Source: UBA7332 sp051657165 (lineage in GTDB: Bacteria; Bacteroidota; Bacteroidia; Bacteroidales; UBA7332). Taken from it: a stretch of 64,000 bases of DNA. Position numbers and translations under genes: made by a program. The notes under the pieces are model-generated. The model was not told where the DNA came from. It worked only from the letters and a program-made list of their open reading frames with translations, and made no database searches. Position 1 is the stretch's first letter, and the number at the start of each line of letters is the position of its first letter. Shown here one piece after another: positions 24,600-33,446 of the stretch. The stretch is from positions 1-64,000 of the forward strand of contig JBOFKD010000297.1 in NCBI GenBank assembly GCA_051657165.1, written 5' to 3'.

Positions 24600-25814
24600 T
24601 TACTTCACCTGCATACGATCCGAGAATACGGCTAGTCCGCCCTCTCCCGTTTCTTTGTACAAGCTTGGAATATCCTGTCCTGTCTGACGCATCACCTCAA
24701 CCACGCGGTCGTAGCTTACGCGGTGTTTCCCGTCAGAGAAAGTAGAATAAGCATTTGAATCAAGCGCACGTGCAGCTGCGTGAGCATTACGTTCGATACA
24801 TGGAATCTGAACCAGACCGCAAACAGGGTCGCAGGTCAGACCTAAATGGTGTTCCAGTCCCATCTCAGCTGCATACTCGATCTGAGCGGGAGTTCCTCCG
24901 AATAGCTGAGTTGCTGCTGCTGCTGCCATCGCACAAGCCACACCCACTTCGCCCTGGCAACCCACTTCGGCACCCGAAACGGATGCATTACTTTTTGCAA
25001 CCAATCCGAATAGTCCGGCTGTAGCCAATGCACGCAGAATTCTGAAATCACTGAATTCACGCGTTTTCTGTAAGTAATAAAGGACAGATGGCAGAACTCC
25101 CGAAGAACCACAAGTAGGAGCCGTAACGATACGTCCGCCCGCAGCATTTTCTTCTGAAGCAGCCAGTGCATAGGAGAATACCAGTCCGCGTCCGCGCATG
25201 GCATCACTATATCCTTTTGCACGAATATGATAGTCTCCGGCTTTACGTCTGACACCCAAACCTCCCGGAAGCACACCCTCCGCTTCAAGTCCGCGCTGAA
25301 TAGCCTCTTTCATGACTTTCCAAACCTCAGCCAGATAGTCCCAGATTTGTTTGCCTTCGCGCTCTTCTACATATTCCCAGTAGCTTTTGCCGGTACGTTC
25401 ACACCAGTTCTGAATATCCTGGATTTTATCCATTTCGTAAACCGAATCATCAATCTTTACGAGAGAGCCTTCAGAAGCAAGAGAACCACCACCAATACTA
25501 TAAGTAGTCCAGGAGTCAATACAATTATCATCGCGATCATATGCTTCAAACTTCATTCCGTTCGGATGGAAAGGAAGAAATATCTTAGGTTCCCATATAA
25601 TCGTTGTAGGGGCATGCAACTCTAATGTTTCCAGAATAGCCACATCCGTTAAGTGACCTTTTCCGGTAGCAGCAAGACTTCCGTAAAGAGTAACCTCGAA
25701 ATGAACAGCCTGAGGATTTCTGGCCATAAACATCTCTGAAGCAACTTTAGGTCCCATCGTGTGACTACTGGATGGACCATGCCCTATTCTGTAAATTGTT
25801 TTTAATGACTCCAT
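24600..25814 (-). CDS. sdaA: L-serine ammonia-lyase (single-chain, Fe-S)
   Basis: 404 residues. The N-terminal beta domain starts MESLKTIYRIGHGPSSSHTMGP, the substrate and cluster region of bacterial L-serine dehydratases. The C-terminal alpha domain carries TAPTCGSSGVLPS, EVGCQGEVGVACAMAAAA and CDPVCGLVQIPCIERNA, giving the three cysteines for the labile 4Fe-4S cluster. Converts L-serine to pyruvate and ammonia in the cytoplasm, fitting an amino-acid-fermenting anaerobe. No convincing -7 box was found upstream. Confidence 0.96.
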   Translation of the reverse strand: MESLKTIYRIGHGPSSSHTMGPKVASEMFMARNPQAVHFEVTLYGSLAATGKGHLTDVAILETLELHAPTTIIWEPKIFLPFHPNGMKFEAYDRDDNCIDSWTTYSIGGGSLASEGSLVKIDDSVYEMDKIQDIQNWCERTGKSYWEYVEEREGKQIWDYLAEVWKVMKEAIQRGLEAEGVLPGGLGVRRKAGDYHIRAKGYSDAMRGRGLVFSYALAASEENAAGGRIVTAPTCGSSGVLPSVLYYLQKTREFSDFRILRALATAGLFGLVAKSNASVSGAEVGCQGEVGVACAMAAAAATQLFGGTPAQIEYAAEMGLEHHLGLTCDPVCGLVQIPCIERNAHAAARALDSNAYSTFSDGKHRVSYDRVVEVMRQTGQDIPSLYKETGEGGLAVFSDRMQVK

Positions 25815-25907
25815 TCTTCTTAATTCTCCTATTCTTTGTGTATTCCTTTAATGTGTATATCCGATTTTGCTAAACAATGAACTAATCAGGGAATTCTTAT
25901 TAATGCA

Positions 25908-26036
25908 GGGGCGGACCCGTGTGTCCGTCCTTGGTGCAAATTTGCATGACTTGAAAACATCTCACATACTCAACATTAATTGGTATAGTTACATTGTTCA
26001 TGACATCATTAGGGCGGACACATGGGTCCGCACCCT
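25908..26036. repeat. REP-like inverted element (GCGGACCC...GTCCGC arms)
   Basis: Arm 1 at 25911-25931 (GCGGACCCGTGTGTCCGTCC plus T) and arm 2 at 26011-26031 are inverted copies with two mismatches in 21. Each arm is itself a small hairpin (GCGGAC / GTCCGC-like). Between them is a perfect 12-bp palindrome TGCAAATTTGCA at 25935-25946. The layout, two REP-type hairpins facing each other within 130 bp, is that of a REPIN or MITE; it sits between sdaA and the radical SAM gene. Confidence 0.8.
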
Positions 26037-26070
26037 ACAATATAAGCCCTCTTTATATTTCTGAGAGTTG

Positions 26071-26835
26071 CTATGCAACCGAAACGGTAAAGCCAGCTTC
26101 TCTCAGAGGAGCAGCTATTTTTTCCAGCTCTTCCTTCGGCACTTTGGTCAGGTTCTTTTCCGGTGTTGGTCTGTCCAGAGAGTAGATCATGATTGACTGG
26201 GGTTTTAGTTCTTTTACAATCTCATACCAGGCATTCAGTTCTTCAGGGGTTGTATTATCAATAACTTCCCCGTTATGCATTCCTCTCAAAAACATCGTCT
26301 GCATGATAAATTTACCATTAAACTTCTTCAGTTCTTCCACCTGACGGGCAATACTGTAAGAAGGAGAATTTGGCACATCAATCAGACGAACCATATGATC
26401 CGTTCCGCCGTCTAATTTAAGAATATTATTGTCAACTTTCAAGAGAGTTTCAAATACTTTTTGATTGCTGATCTTTGTTGCATTCGAAAGAACAGATATT
26501 TTCGCATTCGGGAAATATTTATCTCTCAACTGCATTGTATCCTCTATAATTTCGGCAAACTGAGGATGAAGCGTCGGCTCGCCGTTTCCTGCAAATGTTA
26601 AGACATCCGGTGTCACACCTTCCTCAGTCATCGAGATCAGTTTTTGCTCCAGATACTGACGTACTTCCTCGCGGGAAGCCAGGCGTGTACCTTTACCCTG
26701 ACTGTTATAACCACATTCGCAATAAACACAATCAAATGAGCAGACTTTTCCATCTACCGGCAAAAGATTAATGCCGAGAGATGTGCCTAAACGTCTGCTA
26801 TGAACAGGCCCGAAAATAACTTCATTGAATAACAT
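26071..26835 (-). CDS. Radical SAM protein (COG0731-like)
   Basis: 254 residues. The radical-SAM cluster motif is CSFDCVYCECGYN (CxxxCxxC, about residue 32), followed by FAGNGEPTLHP, the glycine-rich SAM-binding segment. It resembles small uncharacterised radical SAM proteins of the COG0731 (wybutosine-related) group, but lacks any extra domain that would name a substrate. I start at the ATG at 26835; a longer frame begins at TTG 26856 inside the upstream gene's end. It follows the DUF389 gene by 13 bp. Confidence 0.85.
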   Translation of the reverse strand: MLFNEVIFGPVHSRRLGTSLGINLLPVDGKVCSFDCVYCECGYNSQGKGTRLASREEVRQYLEQKLISMTEEGVTPDVLTFAGNGEPTLHPQFAEIIEDTMQLRDKYFPNAKISVLSNATKISNQKVFETLLKVDNNILKLDGGTDHMVRLIDVPNSPSYSIARQVEELKKFNGKFIMQTMFLRGMHNGEVIDNTTPEELNAWYEIVKELKPQSIMIYSLDRPTPEKNLTKVPKEELEKIAAPLREAGFTVSVA

Positions 26836-26848
26836 AACTCTATTCGTT

Positions 26849-28204
26849 TTATTCAATTAATAACTTAAAGTGCTTCGCTTTAGTTCGCGCTTTTAACCAT
26901 TCTTCCAAACGTTTACGTGAATTTTCATCCGGTGTATTCTGAAACTGGACAATCGCAAACGTAACTGTATCTTTCTCCTGATTTTTGATATGATAGTCAA
27001 TCCCCTTAGAGAAAGATACACTTTGCACCATCGGGAACAAAGCTTTTATCTCCGGTGCAATCTCATAACTCTTACGCATCAGCGTTTCATAAGAATCGAG
27101 TTCATCATTCAGGAATGAAATCTGAATCTCCTTTTCTTTAAGTGCTTTCTCGTTGTTCAGGTAAAAATCTTCAAGTACCATCGCTTTCAGAGTTGTGATA
27201 TCTGCATTATCGGCTCCACCCTGAGAGATTATAAGCTCTACATCCTGAAGATTATATTTATCCATCTTCATCCGGGCATTCTCCAGTTCCTTCGGAGTCA
27301 CACTTTGTCCGATAAACGCAACCTGAATATTCCGTTTCCCGACTGCATTTATATTTTTACTCACAATCTGTGTGCCGGGAAAATTAAGTTCTTCTTTCAC
27401 AAAGTGATTCGCACGTTGTTCAAAAACACTTTGTTTGACCATATTGTAACTAATCCATATACTCGGTATAATTGTCAGAATAACGGTGGTCGTTACAATA
27501 CGGCTCACATATTTTGCCCGTTCTGCATTCACAAAGTTCGTTTTCGGGAACTTCATAATCTGAACACCCAGAAACGTAGCCAGACTGATGAATACAGAAT
27601 TGATAAAATACAGATAGAATGCTCCGAAGAAGAACGACCATTGAGCTGTTGCCAGCCCGTACCCTGCCGTACACAACGGAGGCATTAAGGCTGTAGCAAT
27701 AGCAACACCGGGTATTACATTTCCTTTTTCTTTCGCTGAACCGGCTACTATACCGGCCATACCACCAAAGAAAGCAATAAGGACGTCATAAATGGTAGGT
27801 GTCGTACGCGCCAGCAGCTCTGATCTGGCTTCATTCATCGGTGTAATGAAAAAGTACAGCGCAGCTGTCAACAAACTGAAGACCGTGGCTACACCCAGAT
27901 TCTTCAGTGATTTATTAATCAGTTCAAGGTCATTGATCCCAAGTCCGAGACCAACCCCCATGATCGGTCCCATCAAGGGAGATATTAACATCGCTCCGAT
28001 AATCACAGCCGTTGAGTTTGTATTCAGTCCAAGTGATGCTATAAACACAGCAAATATAAGAATCCACAGATTAACTCCTTTAAATTCAACTCCTTTCTTG
28101 ATAGCCTCTATCGTTTCCAGGTCATTGGACTTTTCGGTACTCATATCTAACCGTTCCTTGAGGAATCCACGAAAATTAAAAAGAATATTATGTACGTAAT
28201 TCAT
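26849..28204 (-). CDS. DUF389 (TIGR00341) membrane protein
   Basis: 451 residues. The N-terminal half holds about 6 membrane helices with family motifs GVNLWILIFAVFIASLGLNTNSTAVIIGAMLISPLMGPIMGVG and GNVIPGVAIATALMPPLCTAGYGLA. The C-terminal 200 residues are soluble and partly coiled (residues 270-360). Function unknown; DUF389 proteins are presumed transport-related. Start at ATG 28204 puts it 2 bp after the flippase stop; an ATG 20 codons in (28144) is also possible. Confidence 0.88.
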   Translation of the reverse strand: MNYVHNILFNFRGFLKERLDMSTEKSNDLETIEAIKKGVEFKGVNLWILIFAVFIASLGLNTNSTAVIIGAMLISPLMGPIMGVGLGLGINDLELINKSLKNLGVATVFSLLTAALYFFITPMNEARSELLARTTPTIYDVLIAFFGGMAGIVAGSAKEKGNVIPGVAIATALMPPLCTAGYGLATAQWSFFFGAFYLYFINSVFISLATFLGVQIMKFPKTNFVNAERAKYVSRIVTTTVILTIIPSIWISYNMVKQSVFEQRANHFVKEELNFPGTQIVSKNINAVGKRNIQVAFIGQSVTPKELENARMKMDKYNLQDVELIISQGGADNADITTLKAMVLEDFYLNNEKALKEKEIQISFLNDELDSYETLMRKSYEIAPEIKALFPMVQSVSFSKGIDYHIKNQEKDTVTFAIVQFQNTPDENSRKRLEEWLKARTKAKHFKLLIE

Positions 28205-28206
28205 AA

Positions 28207-29697
28207 TTATTTAATGTGTTTAGATAGCATTTGTGTTAATTTCTTTATTCCTATTTCCCGTTGAATAAATATCGCGCTAAAAATAATCAGGATTATTGTA
28301 TTAACTGATAATCTGATCCATAAATTATCAAAGAAGAATATTTTCTGACAGGCATATAATGCAACAAATACAACTGTATAGAAGCCAATCCGTTTCATAT
28401 CATAACGAATCGGATAAATCCGTTGTCCCACTACATAAGAAGCAACCATTATAATAGCATATCCTGTCAGTGTAGCTACTGCACTTGCCATATATCCGTA
28501 ATGAGGCACAAAAAGCACGTTGATCAGGACGGTAATCACACATCCTACAATCGAGAAATAAGCCCCCCACTGTGTCTTATCGCAAAGTTTATACCAGAAT
28601 GACAGATTGAAGAAAATACCGAAACACATTTCTGCCAGCATGACTACCGGAACGACTTTCAATCCTTCATAATATTCTTTGGATACAATAAACTTCAGCA
28701 AATCCATATAGCCGGTCACACCCAGGAATATCAGATACGTACAAACGACAAAGTAAAACATCGCCTGTGCATAAGCCGGACGCTTATCTTCTCCTTTATT
28801 GTGGGCAAATACAAACGGCTCATACGCAAATCGGAATGCCTGAATAAACATGACCATCACTACGGCGATCTTAAAGTTTGCTCCATAGATTCCGAGCTGA
28901 TATAATGCTTCGTCGGGATCGGGAAACAAGAAAGGGAATAACATTTTATCGATCGTCTGACTCAGAATACCGGCAACACCCAGAATAAGAAGCGGGAAAC
29001 AGTAACGGACCATTTGCTTCATGAGTTTTAGATCCGGCATTATAAATGCCTTTATATATTCGGGGAACATCAGGAATGAAACCAGAACAGAGCAAAGCAG
29101 ATTAACGGCAAAAATATACCCTACCGAATAATCCGGATTATAAAACCATGATATCATTTCCGGATTCGACTTATAAATAGCCGGGCATCCGATAAATACG
29201 AATATATTCAGTATGATATTAGAAAAAATCGACAAAAGACGAAGAGCCACAAAGCGTATCGGTCTTTTCTTATACCTCAAATAAGCAAAAGGAATCGCAC
29301 TGACAGCATCCAACGCCACAATCACCGCCATCATAAGAATAAAATCTTCTTTGCCCCCATAATCCATTGCCGCAGCAATCGGATGAATAAACGCAAAAAT
29401 ACCAATCAGAAAGATGGCTGTCAGAAAGGCTACAAACCAGAATGAAGAAGAATAAACTTTCTTAGCATCCACATCCGGTTTATTGGCAAAACGGAAGAAT
29501 CCTGTTTCCATACCGAACGTTAATAAAACCATTACAAAGGCTGTCCATCCGTATAAATTCGTAACAATACCATATTCATTTACGTTTGTCAGTACCCGCA
29601 CATACATAGGTACAAGACACCAATTCAGGAAACGACCGATTATACTGCTTAATCCGTAAATAGCCGTATCCTTAGCTAAACTTTTTAATCCTGCCAT
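28207..29697 (-). CDS. Wzx/MurJ-like polysaccharide flippase
   Basis: 496 residues with about 12-14 membrane helices. N-terminal SLAKDTAIYGLSSIIGRFLNWCLVPMYVRVL and the repeated long helices match the polysaccharide biosynthesis (MOP/MATE superfamily) transporters that flip undecaprenyl-linked glycans. No glycosyltransferases adjoin it, so the substrate is not apparent. It is transcribed with ruvB upstream only if the terminator at 29722-29776 is read through; DUF389 and the radical SAM gene follow tightly. Confidence 0.88.
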   Translation of the reverse strand: MAGLKSLAKDTAIYGLSSIIGRFLNWCLVPMYVRVLTNVNEYGIVTNLYGWTAFVMVLLTFGMETGFFRFANKPDVDAKKVYSSSFWFVAFLTAIFLIGIFAFIHPIAAAMDYGGKEDFILMMAVIVALDAVSAIPFAYLRYKKRPIRFVALRLLSIFSNIILNIFVFIGCPAIYKSNPEMISWFYNPDYSVGYIFAVNLLCSVLVSFLMFPEYIKAFIMPDLKLMKQMVRYCFPLLILGVAGILSQTIDKMLFPFLFPDPDEALYQLGIYGANFKIAVVMVMFIQAFRFAYEPFVFAHNKGEDKRPAYAQAMFYFVVCTYLIFLGVTGYMDLLKFIVSKEYYEGLKVVPVVMLAEMCFGIFFNLSFWYKLCDKTQWGAYFSIVGCVITVLINVLFVPHYGYMASAVATLTGYAIIMVASYVVGQRIYPIRYDMKRIGFYTVVFVALYACQKIFFFDNLWIRLSVNTIILIIFSAIFIQREIGIKKLTQMLSKHIK

Positions 29698-29721
29698 ACT
29701 TCTAAGTTATCGAAAAAGAAA

Positions 29722-29776
29722 AAAGTTTACCACCGGAAGATTTGCAGCTTTTGTAAATCCTCCGGTACTAAACTTT
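29722..29776 (-). terminator. Terminator after ruvB
   Basis: AAAGTTTA..ACCGGA (from 29722) pairs with TCCGGT..TAAACTTT (to 29776), with a further GATTT/AAATC helix; on the minus strand it is followed by TTTTTTCTTTTTC. Confidence 0.85.
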
Positions 29777-29786
29777 CAATTATATA

Positions 29787-30809
29787 TTAAAACAAAGATC
29801 CCTGATCTGTGGCACGTAATCTGCCAAGATGCTCATACGCAAGCTCTGTAACTTCGCGTCCTCTTGGTGTACGTTTTATAAATCCTTCTTTTATCAGGAA
29901 TGGTTCATAAACCTCTTCCAGTGTACCCGGATCTTCACCTAAAGCAGTTGCAATAGTAGTTAAGCCAACTGGTCCGCCTCTGAACTTATCAATGATTATT
30001 GTTAATATCTTATTATCCACCTCATCCAGTCCGAACTTATCTATATTTAACGCCTCAAGTGCATAGCGGGCAATCTGAGTGTCTATTTTCCCGTTTCCTT
30101 TCACCTGAGCAAAATCCCTTACTCGTCTGAGCAAGGCATTAGCAATACGCGGAGTTCCCCGGCTTCGCGAAGCAATCTCTCCCGCAGCCTCAAAAGAACA
30201 GGCTACGCTCAGTATGTCGGCAGAACGCTTTACAATTCCCGAAAGCACTTTCGAATCATAATATTCCAGGTGACTGTTTATCCCGAAACGGGCACGTAGA
30301 GGAGATGTCAGCAAACCGCTGCGCGTAGTCGCACCGACCAGCGTAAACGGATTCAGATCAATCTGTATCGAACGGGCACTCGGACCTTTGTCGATCATAA
30401 TATCAATCCGGTAATCCTCCATCGCCGAGTACAAGTATTCTTCCACAATCGGGCTCAGACGGTGAATCTCGTCAATAAACAGGACATCATTTTCCTCCAG
30501 ACTGGTCAGAATACCAGCCAGATCACCCGGTTTATCCAATACCGGACCTGATGTCACTTTGAATCCGACTCCCAGTTCATTAGCTATAATATTAGACAAT
30601 GTCGTCTTACCCAATCCGGGAGGTCCGTGCAGAAGCACATGATCCAGTGCTTCGCCACGCATTTTAGCCGCCTGCACGAAAATCCGAAGATTTTCAACAA
30701 TCTTTTCCTGACCGTTGAAATCCTCAAACTGCAAGGGACGCAATGCTTTATCTATATCTTTCTCACGCTCCGTAGGACGGTATTCGTGTATATCGAAATT
30801 TTCTTCCAT
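29787..30809 (-). CDS. ruvB: Holliday junction branch-migration ATPase RuvB
   Basis: 340 residues. AAA+ motor with Walker A GPPGLGKTTLS (about 65), Walker B DVLFIDEIHRLS, sensor GATTRSGLLTSPLRARFG (RuvB signature) and a C-terminal winged helix (ALGEDPGTLEEVYEPFLIKEGFIKRTPRGR). With RuvA it drives branch migration for recombination repair. A minus-strand TACCTTTG (30838-30831) 22 bp before the ATG is its likely -7 box. Confidence 0.98.
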   Translation of the reverse strand: MEENFDIHEYRPTEREKDIDKALRPLQFEDFNGQEKIVENLRIFVQAAKMRGEALDHVLLHGPPGLGKTTLSNIIANELGVGFKVTSGPVLDKPGDLAGILTSLEENDVLFIDEIHRLSPIVEEYLYSAMEDYRIDIMIDKGPSARSIQIDLNPFTLVGATTRSGLLTSPLRARFGINSHLEYYDSKVLSGIVKRSADILSVACSFEAAGEIASRSRGTPRIANALLRRVRDFAQVKGNGKIDTQIARYALEALNIDKFGLDEVDNKILTIIIDKFRGGPVGLTTIATALGEDPGTLEEVYEPFLIKEGFIKRTPRGREVTELAYEHLGRLRATDQGSLF

Positions 30810-30943
30810 AGTTCATCTTACATTCTAGGACAAAGGTAACGATTCAGCTCTAAGTAAATCACAGCAAAAAGAAAAAAAACAATACTTTGCTTGCTTACTC
30901 CGTTTTTCTTCTCTTAATTTGTCCCCGTCAAACTGATTATTAA

Positions 30944-31022
30944 CAAGAGGGGTGCCTAACTTTCCAGGCTGAGATCATACCCTATGAACCTGATGCGGTT
31001 AATGCCGACGTAGGAATTTTGT
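30944..31022 (+). promoter_or_regulatory. TPP riboswitch (THI element)
   Basis: GAGGGGTGCC..GGCTGAGATCATACCC (P1/P2 and the pyrimidine-sensing loop) followed by ACCTGATGCGGTTAATGCCGACGTAGGAA (P4/P5, pyrophosphate-sensing) are the conserved TPP aptamer blocks in the correct order. It is about 90 nt upstream of thiD. No strong T-rich terminator follows, so control may be translational or use a weak hairpin (GATACA/TGTATC, 31043-31056). A candidate TAATTTG -7-like box is at 30915. There is no other gene in 30810-31110. Confidence 0.97.
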
Positions 31023-31110
31023 TCATAGTTTCTTAATCTTCACGGATACATTGTATCTGTATGCATGCTGTTTATTCAAAGGTGTGCACTCCTTTTCTAA
31101 ATCTTTTTAT

Positions 31111-31938
31111 ATGAACGTCAAACGTTATCCGGTCGCATTAACTATTGCGGGTTCGGACAGTGGCGGAGGTGCAGGCATTCAGGCTGATCTGAAAACGTTT
31201 TCAGCATTGGGCGTCTACGGCACATCGGCTATTACGGCTATTACAGCACAAAACACATGTGGTGTGACACGCGTTGCGTCTGTACCTGCAGATCTTGTCT
31301 GCGGACAAATAGAAGCTGTTTTCTCCGACATACAGGTTGATGCAGTTAAGATCGGGATGCTTCATTCTCCGGAAATAATTCGTACCGTTTCGGCTATGCT
31401 TGATAAATACAGTCCTGCTTACGTGATTCTTGATCCCGTAATGATTGCAACAAGCGGAGATAAACTGATTCAGGATGATTGCGTAAATCTGATCCTCACT
31501 GAGCTATTCCCGAAAGCAACACTGGTAACCCCGAATCTGGATGAAGCTGAATTTCTTACGCGCATGAAAATCCGTGATACAGCCGACCTCGAAAGGGCCG
31601 GATTAAAACTTCTTTCCTATGGATGTAACAGTGTTCTTATGAAAGGTGGACACTTGCCTTCTGATGAGATGACAGACTTACTGATCCGGAAAGACGGAAC
31701 AGTCCGTGCTTTCTCTGAATCTAAAATTGAAAGTCAGAACACACATGGAACCGGTTGTACGTTCTCATCGGCCATTGCAGCTCATCTCGCTAAGGGAGAG
31801 AAACTGGAGGATGCCGTTTCGAAAAGCAAAGAATTCATTACGATGGCTATCCGCCATGGCGCTGACATCAAAACCGGTAAAGGACATGGTCCGTTAAATC
31901 ATTTCTTTCAACCTATTCCCCTGCACGAAAAACACTGA
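31111..31938 (+). CDS. thiD: Hydroxymethylpyrimidine(-phosphate) kinase
   Basis: 275 residues; phosphorylates HMP and HMP-P to HMP-PP for thiamine synthesis. The ribokinase-like fold shows ALTIAGSDSGGGAGIQADLKTF at the start, VKIGMLHSPE, DPVMIATSGD and NTHGTGCTFSSAIAA, the anion hole and catalytic region near the C-terminus. I start at ATG 31111 since the upstream extension overlaps the riboswitch leader. First gene of the TPP-controlled operon, 5 bp before thiS. Confidence 0.96.
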   Translation: MNVKRYPVALTIAGSDSGGGAGIQADLKTFSALGVYGTSAITAITAQNTCGVTRVASVPADLVCGQIEAVFSDIQVDAVKIGMLHSPEIIRTVSAMLDKYSPAYVILDPVMIATSGDKLIQDDCVNLILTELFPKATLVTPNLDEAEFLTRMKIRDTADLERAGLKLLSYGCNSVLMKGGHLPSDEMTDLLIRKDGTVRAFSESKIESQNTHGTGCTFSSAIAAHLAKGEKLEDAVSKSKEFITMAIRHGADIKTGKGHGPLNHFFQPIPLHEKH

Positions 31939-31943
31939 ACACA

Positions 31944-32147
31944 ATGAAGAAAATTCAAATCAATGATTCTAATCAGAATATCTCAGATCAGGAAACTCTG
32001 GCACATATTCTGGACCGGCTTGGAATAGAAAGCCGCGGTATCGCTATCGCTTCCGGCGAACGCATTATCCCTAAGAAAACATGGAATGAATATCTCCCAA
32101 CAGATGGAGAGATACTTACTATTATAAAAGCCACCTGTGGTGGATAA
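31944..32147 (+). CDS. thiS: Thiamine sulfur-carrier protein
   Basis: 67-residue ubiquitin-like protein ending TCGG; the terminal Gly-Gly is adenylated by ThiF and converted to a thiocarboxylate that donates sulfur to ThiG. Length and C-terminus are diagnostic. Sits between thiD and the thiE fusion. Confidence 0.96.
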   Translation: MKKIQINDSNQNISDQETLAHILDRLGIESRGIAIASGERIIPKKTWNEYLPTDGEILTIIKATCGG

Positions 32148-32162
32148 AAACCCTTTAATAAA

Positions 32163-33446
32163 ATGAATTTAATAATCATTACCACCGACAAAACTTATCC
32201 TCAGGAAGCAACAGTTATCAATCAGCTCTTTGAAGCCGGACTAGGCACGCTTAATTTACGTAAACCGTCCTGGAGTAAAGAGGAGACTATCGCCTTTCTG
32301 AATACTATCGACGAGAAATATTACAGCCGTATCGTACTGCATGATCATTACGATCTGACAGATGAATATATCGTAAAAGGCATTCACCTCAACAGCCGTA
32401 ACTCAGATGAAGTACTGTATTCCGATTGCTTTAAAATTAGCGATACATTACGCAGTATCGATGAACTGGAGAATACAGAAAGCGAATACCGCTTTCATTT
32501 TCTGAGTCCGGTTTACGATTCAATTTCGAAAGAAGGATATAAATCAGCTTTTTCAAAAAAGGAGTTGCAAAAAGCTTGTGATAAAGGATGGATCAGACGA
32601 AACACTATCGCCTTAGGAGGTGTTACCGAAGATAAACTTGAAGAGCTTGACTCTTTGGGATTCGGAGGAGTCGCAATGCTGGGTGATTTCTGGAGCGAAT
32701 GGGAAAAAGACTCCGATAACGACAAACTTGTTGCGAAGTACCGCCGCATTCAGGATAAATGCAATCAGATTAAGCGCCGGAATATTCCACGCCTTCATGG
32801 TATCGCTTTATCAGATGCGAAAGATCCGGAAACTATGCTGATGACTTCTTTAGCATTAGTTTTATGCGGACTTCCTTTATTCCAGTTCCGCAACAAGCAT
32901 ATTGAATACCCGTTGAATGTACCATTGGCAGATATGCTGCAACAGACATGCTCGGGAGAAGGTGTTGTACAAATCATCAATGACAATCCACTGGTAGCCA
33001 TTGAAGTGAATGCTGACGGAGTACATCTGGGCAAAAAGGATATGCCGGTCAAAGAGGCACGTGAGCTACTGGGATACAACTATATTATCGGAGGTACCGC
33101 TAATACTATGGATGACATCAGACAGCTGGTTGCTGACGGTGTGGATTACATAGGCTTAGGTCCTTTCCGGTTTACGAAAACAAAAGAGAATCTGAGTCCG
33201 GTTATCGGACTGGAAGGCTATCAGCGTATCCTTAGTCTGTGTCGTGAAGAAGGTATCACCATTCCGGTAATTGCTATCGGAGGTATTACAATTGATGATA
33301 TTCCTGCAATTATGGCTACCGGAGTTCATGGCGTTGCTATGTCGGGAGGTCTTAAACTGCCGGACAATAAAAGCGCACAGGATGAAGATACAGAAAATCA
33401 CATTGAAAACATTTTAAAAACAATCTACGAAAATGCAAAAGCTTAA
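32163..33446 (+). CDS. thiE: Fused double ThiE/TenI-type thiamine-phosphate synthase
   Basis: 427 residues, twice the normal size, because two TIM-barrel domains of the ThiE/TenI family are joined. The N-terminal half (1-205; LHDHYDLTDEYIVKGIHLN, FHFLSPVYDSISKEGY, IALGGVTEDKLEELDSLGFGGVAMLG) looks TenI-like. The C-terminal half (about 210-427; VQIINDNPLVAIEVNADGVHLGKKDMP, GGTANTMDD, YIGLGPFRFTKTK, AIGGITIDDIPAIMATGVHGVAMSGG) has the ThiE active-site motifs and should couple HMP-PP with thiazole phosphate. Such fusions occur in Bacteroides thiamine operons. The end overlaps thiG by 14 bp. Confidence 0.92.
   Translation: MNLIIITTDKTYPQEATVINQLFEAGLGTLNLRKPSWSKEETIAFLNTIDEKYYSRIVLHDHYDLTDEYIVKGIHLNSRNSDEVLYSDCFKISDTLRSIDELENTESEYRFHFLSPVYDSISKEGYKSAFSKKELQKACDKGWIRRNTIALGGVTEDKLEELDSLGFGGVAMLGDFWSEWEKDSDNDKLVAKYRRIQDKCNQIKRRNIPRLHGIALSDAKDPETMLMTSLALVLCGLPLFQFRNKHIEYPLNVPLADMLQQTCSGEGVVQIINDNPLVAIEVNADGVHLGKKDMPVKEARELLGYNYIIGGTANTMDDIRQLVADGVDYIGLGPFRFTKTKENLSPVIGLEGYQRILSLCREEGITIPVIAIGGITIDDIPAIMATGVHGVAMSGGLKLPDNKSAQDEDTENHIENILKTIYENAKA

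Noticed and set aside
24842..25288. 148-codon frame inside sdaA and similar long shadow frames in purD, pepD and thi genes
   Set aside because: All overlap strongly conserved genes in other phases and have no recognisable motifs.
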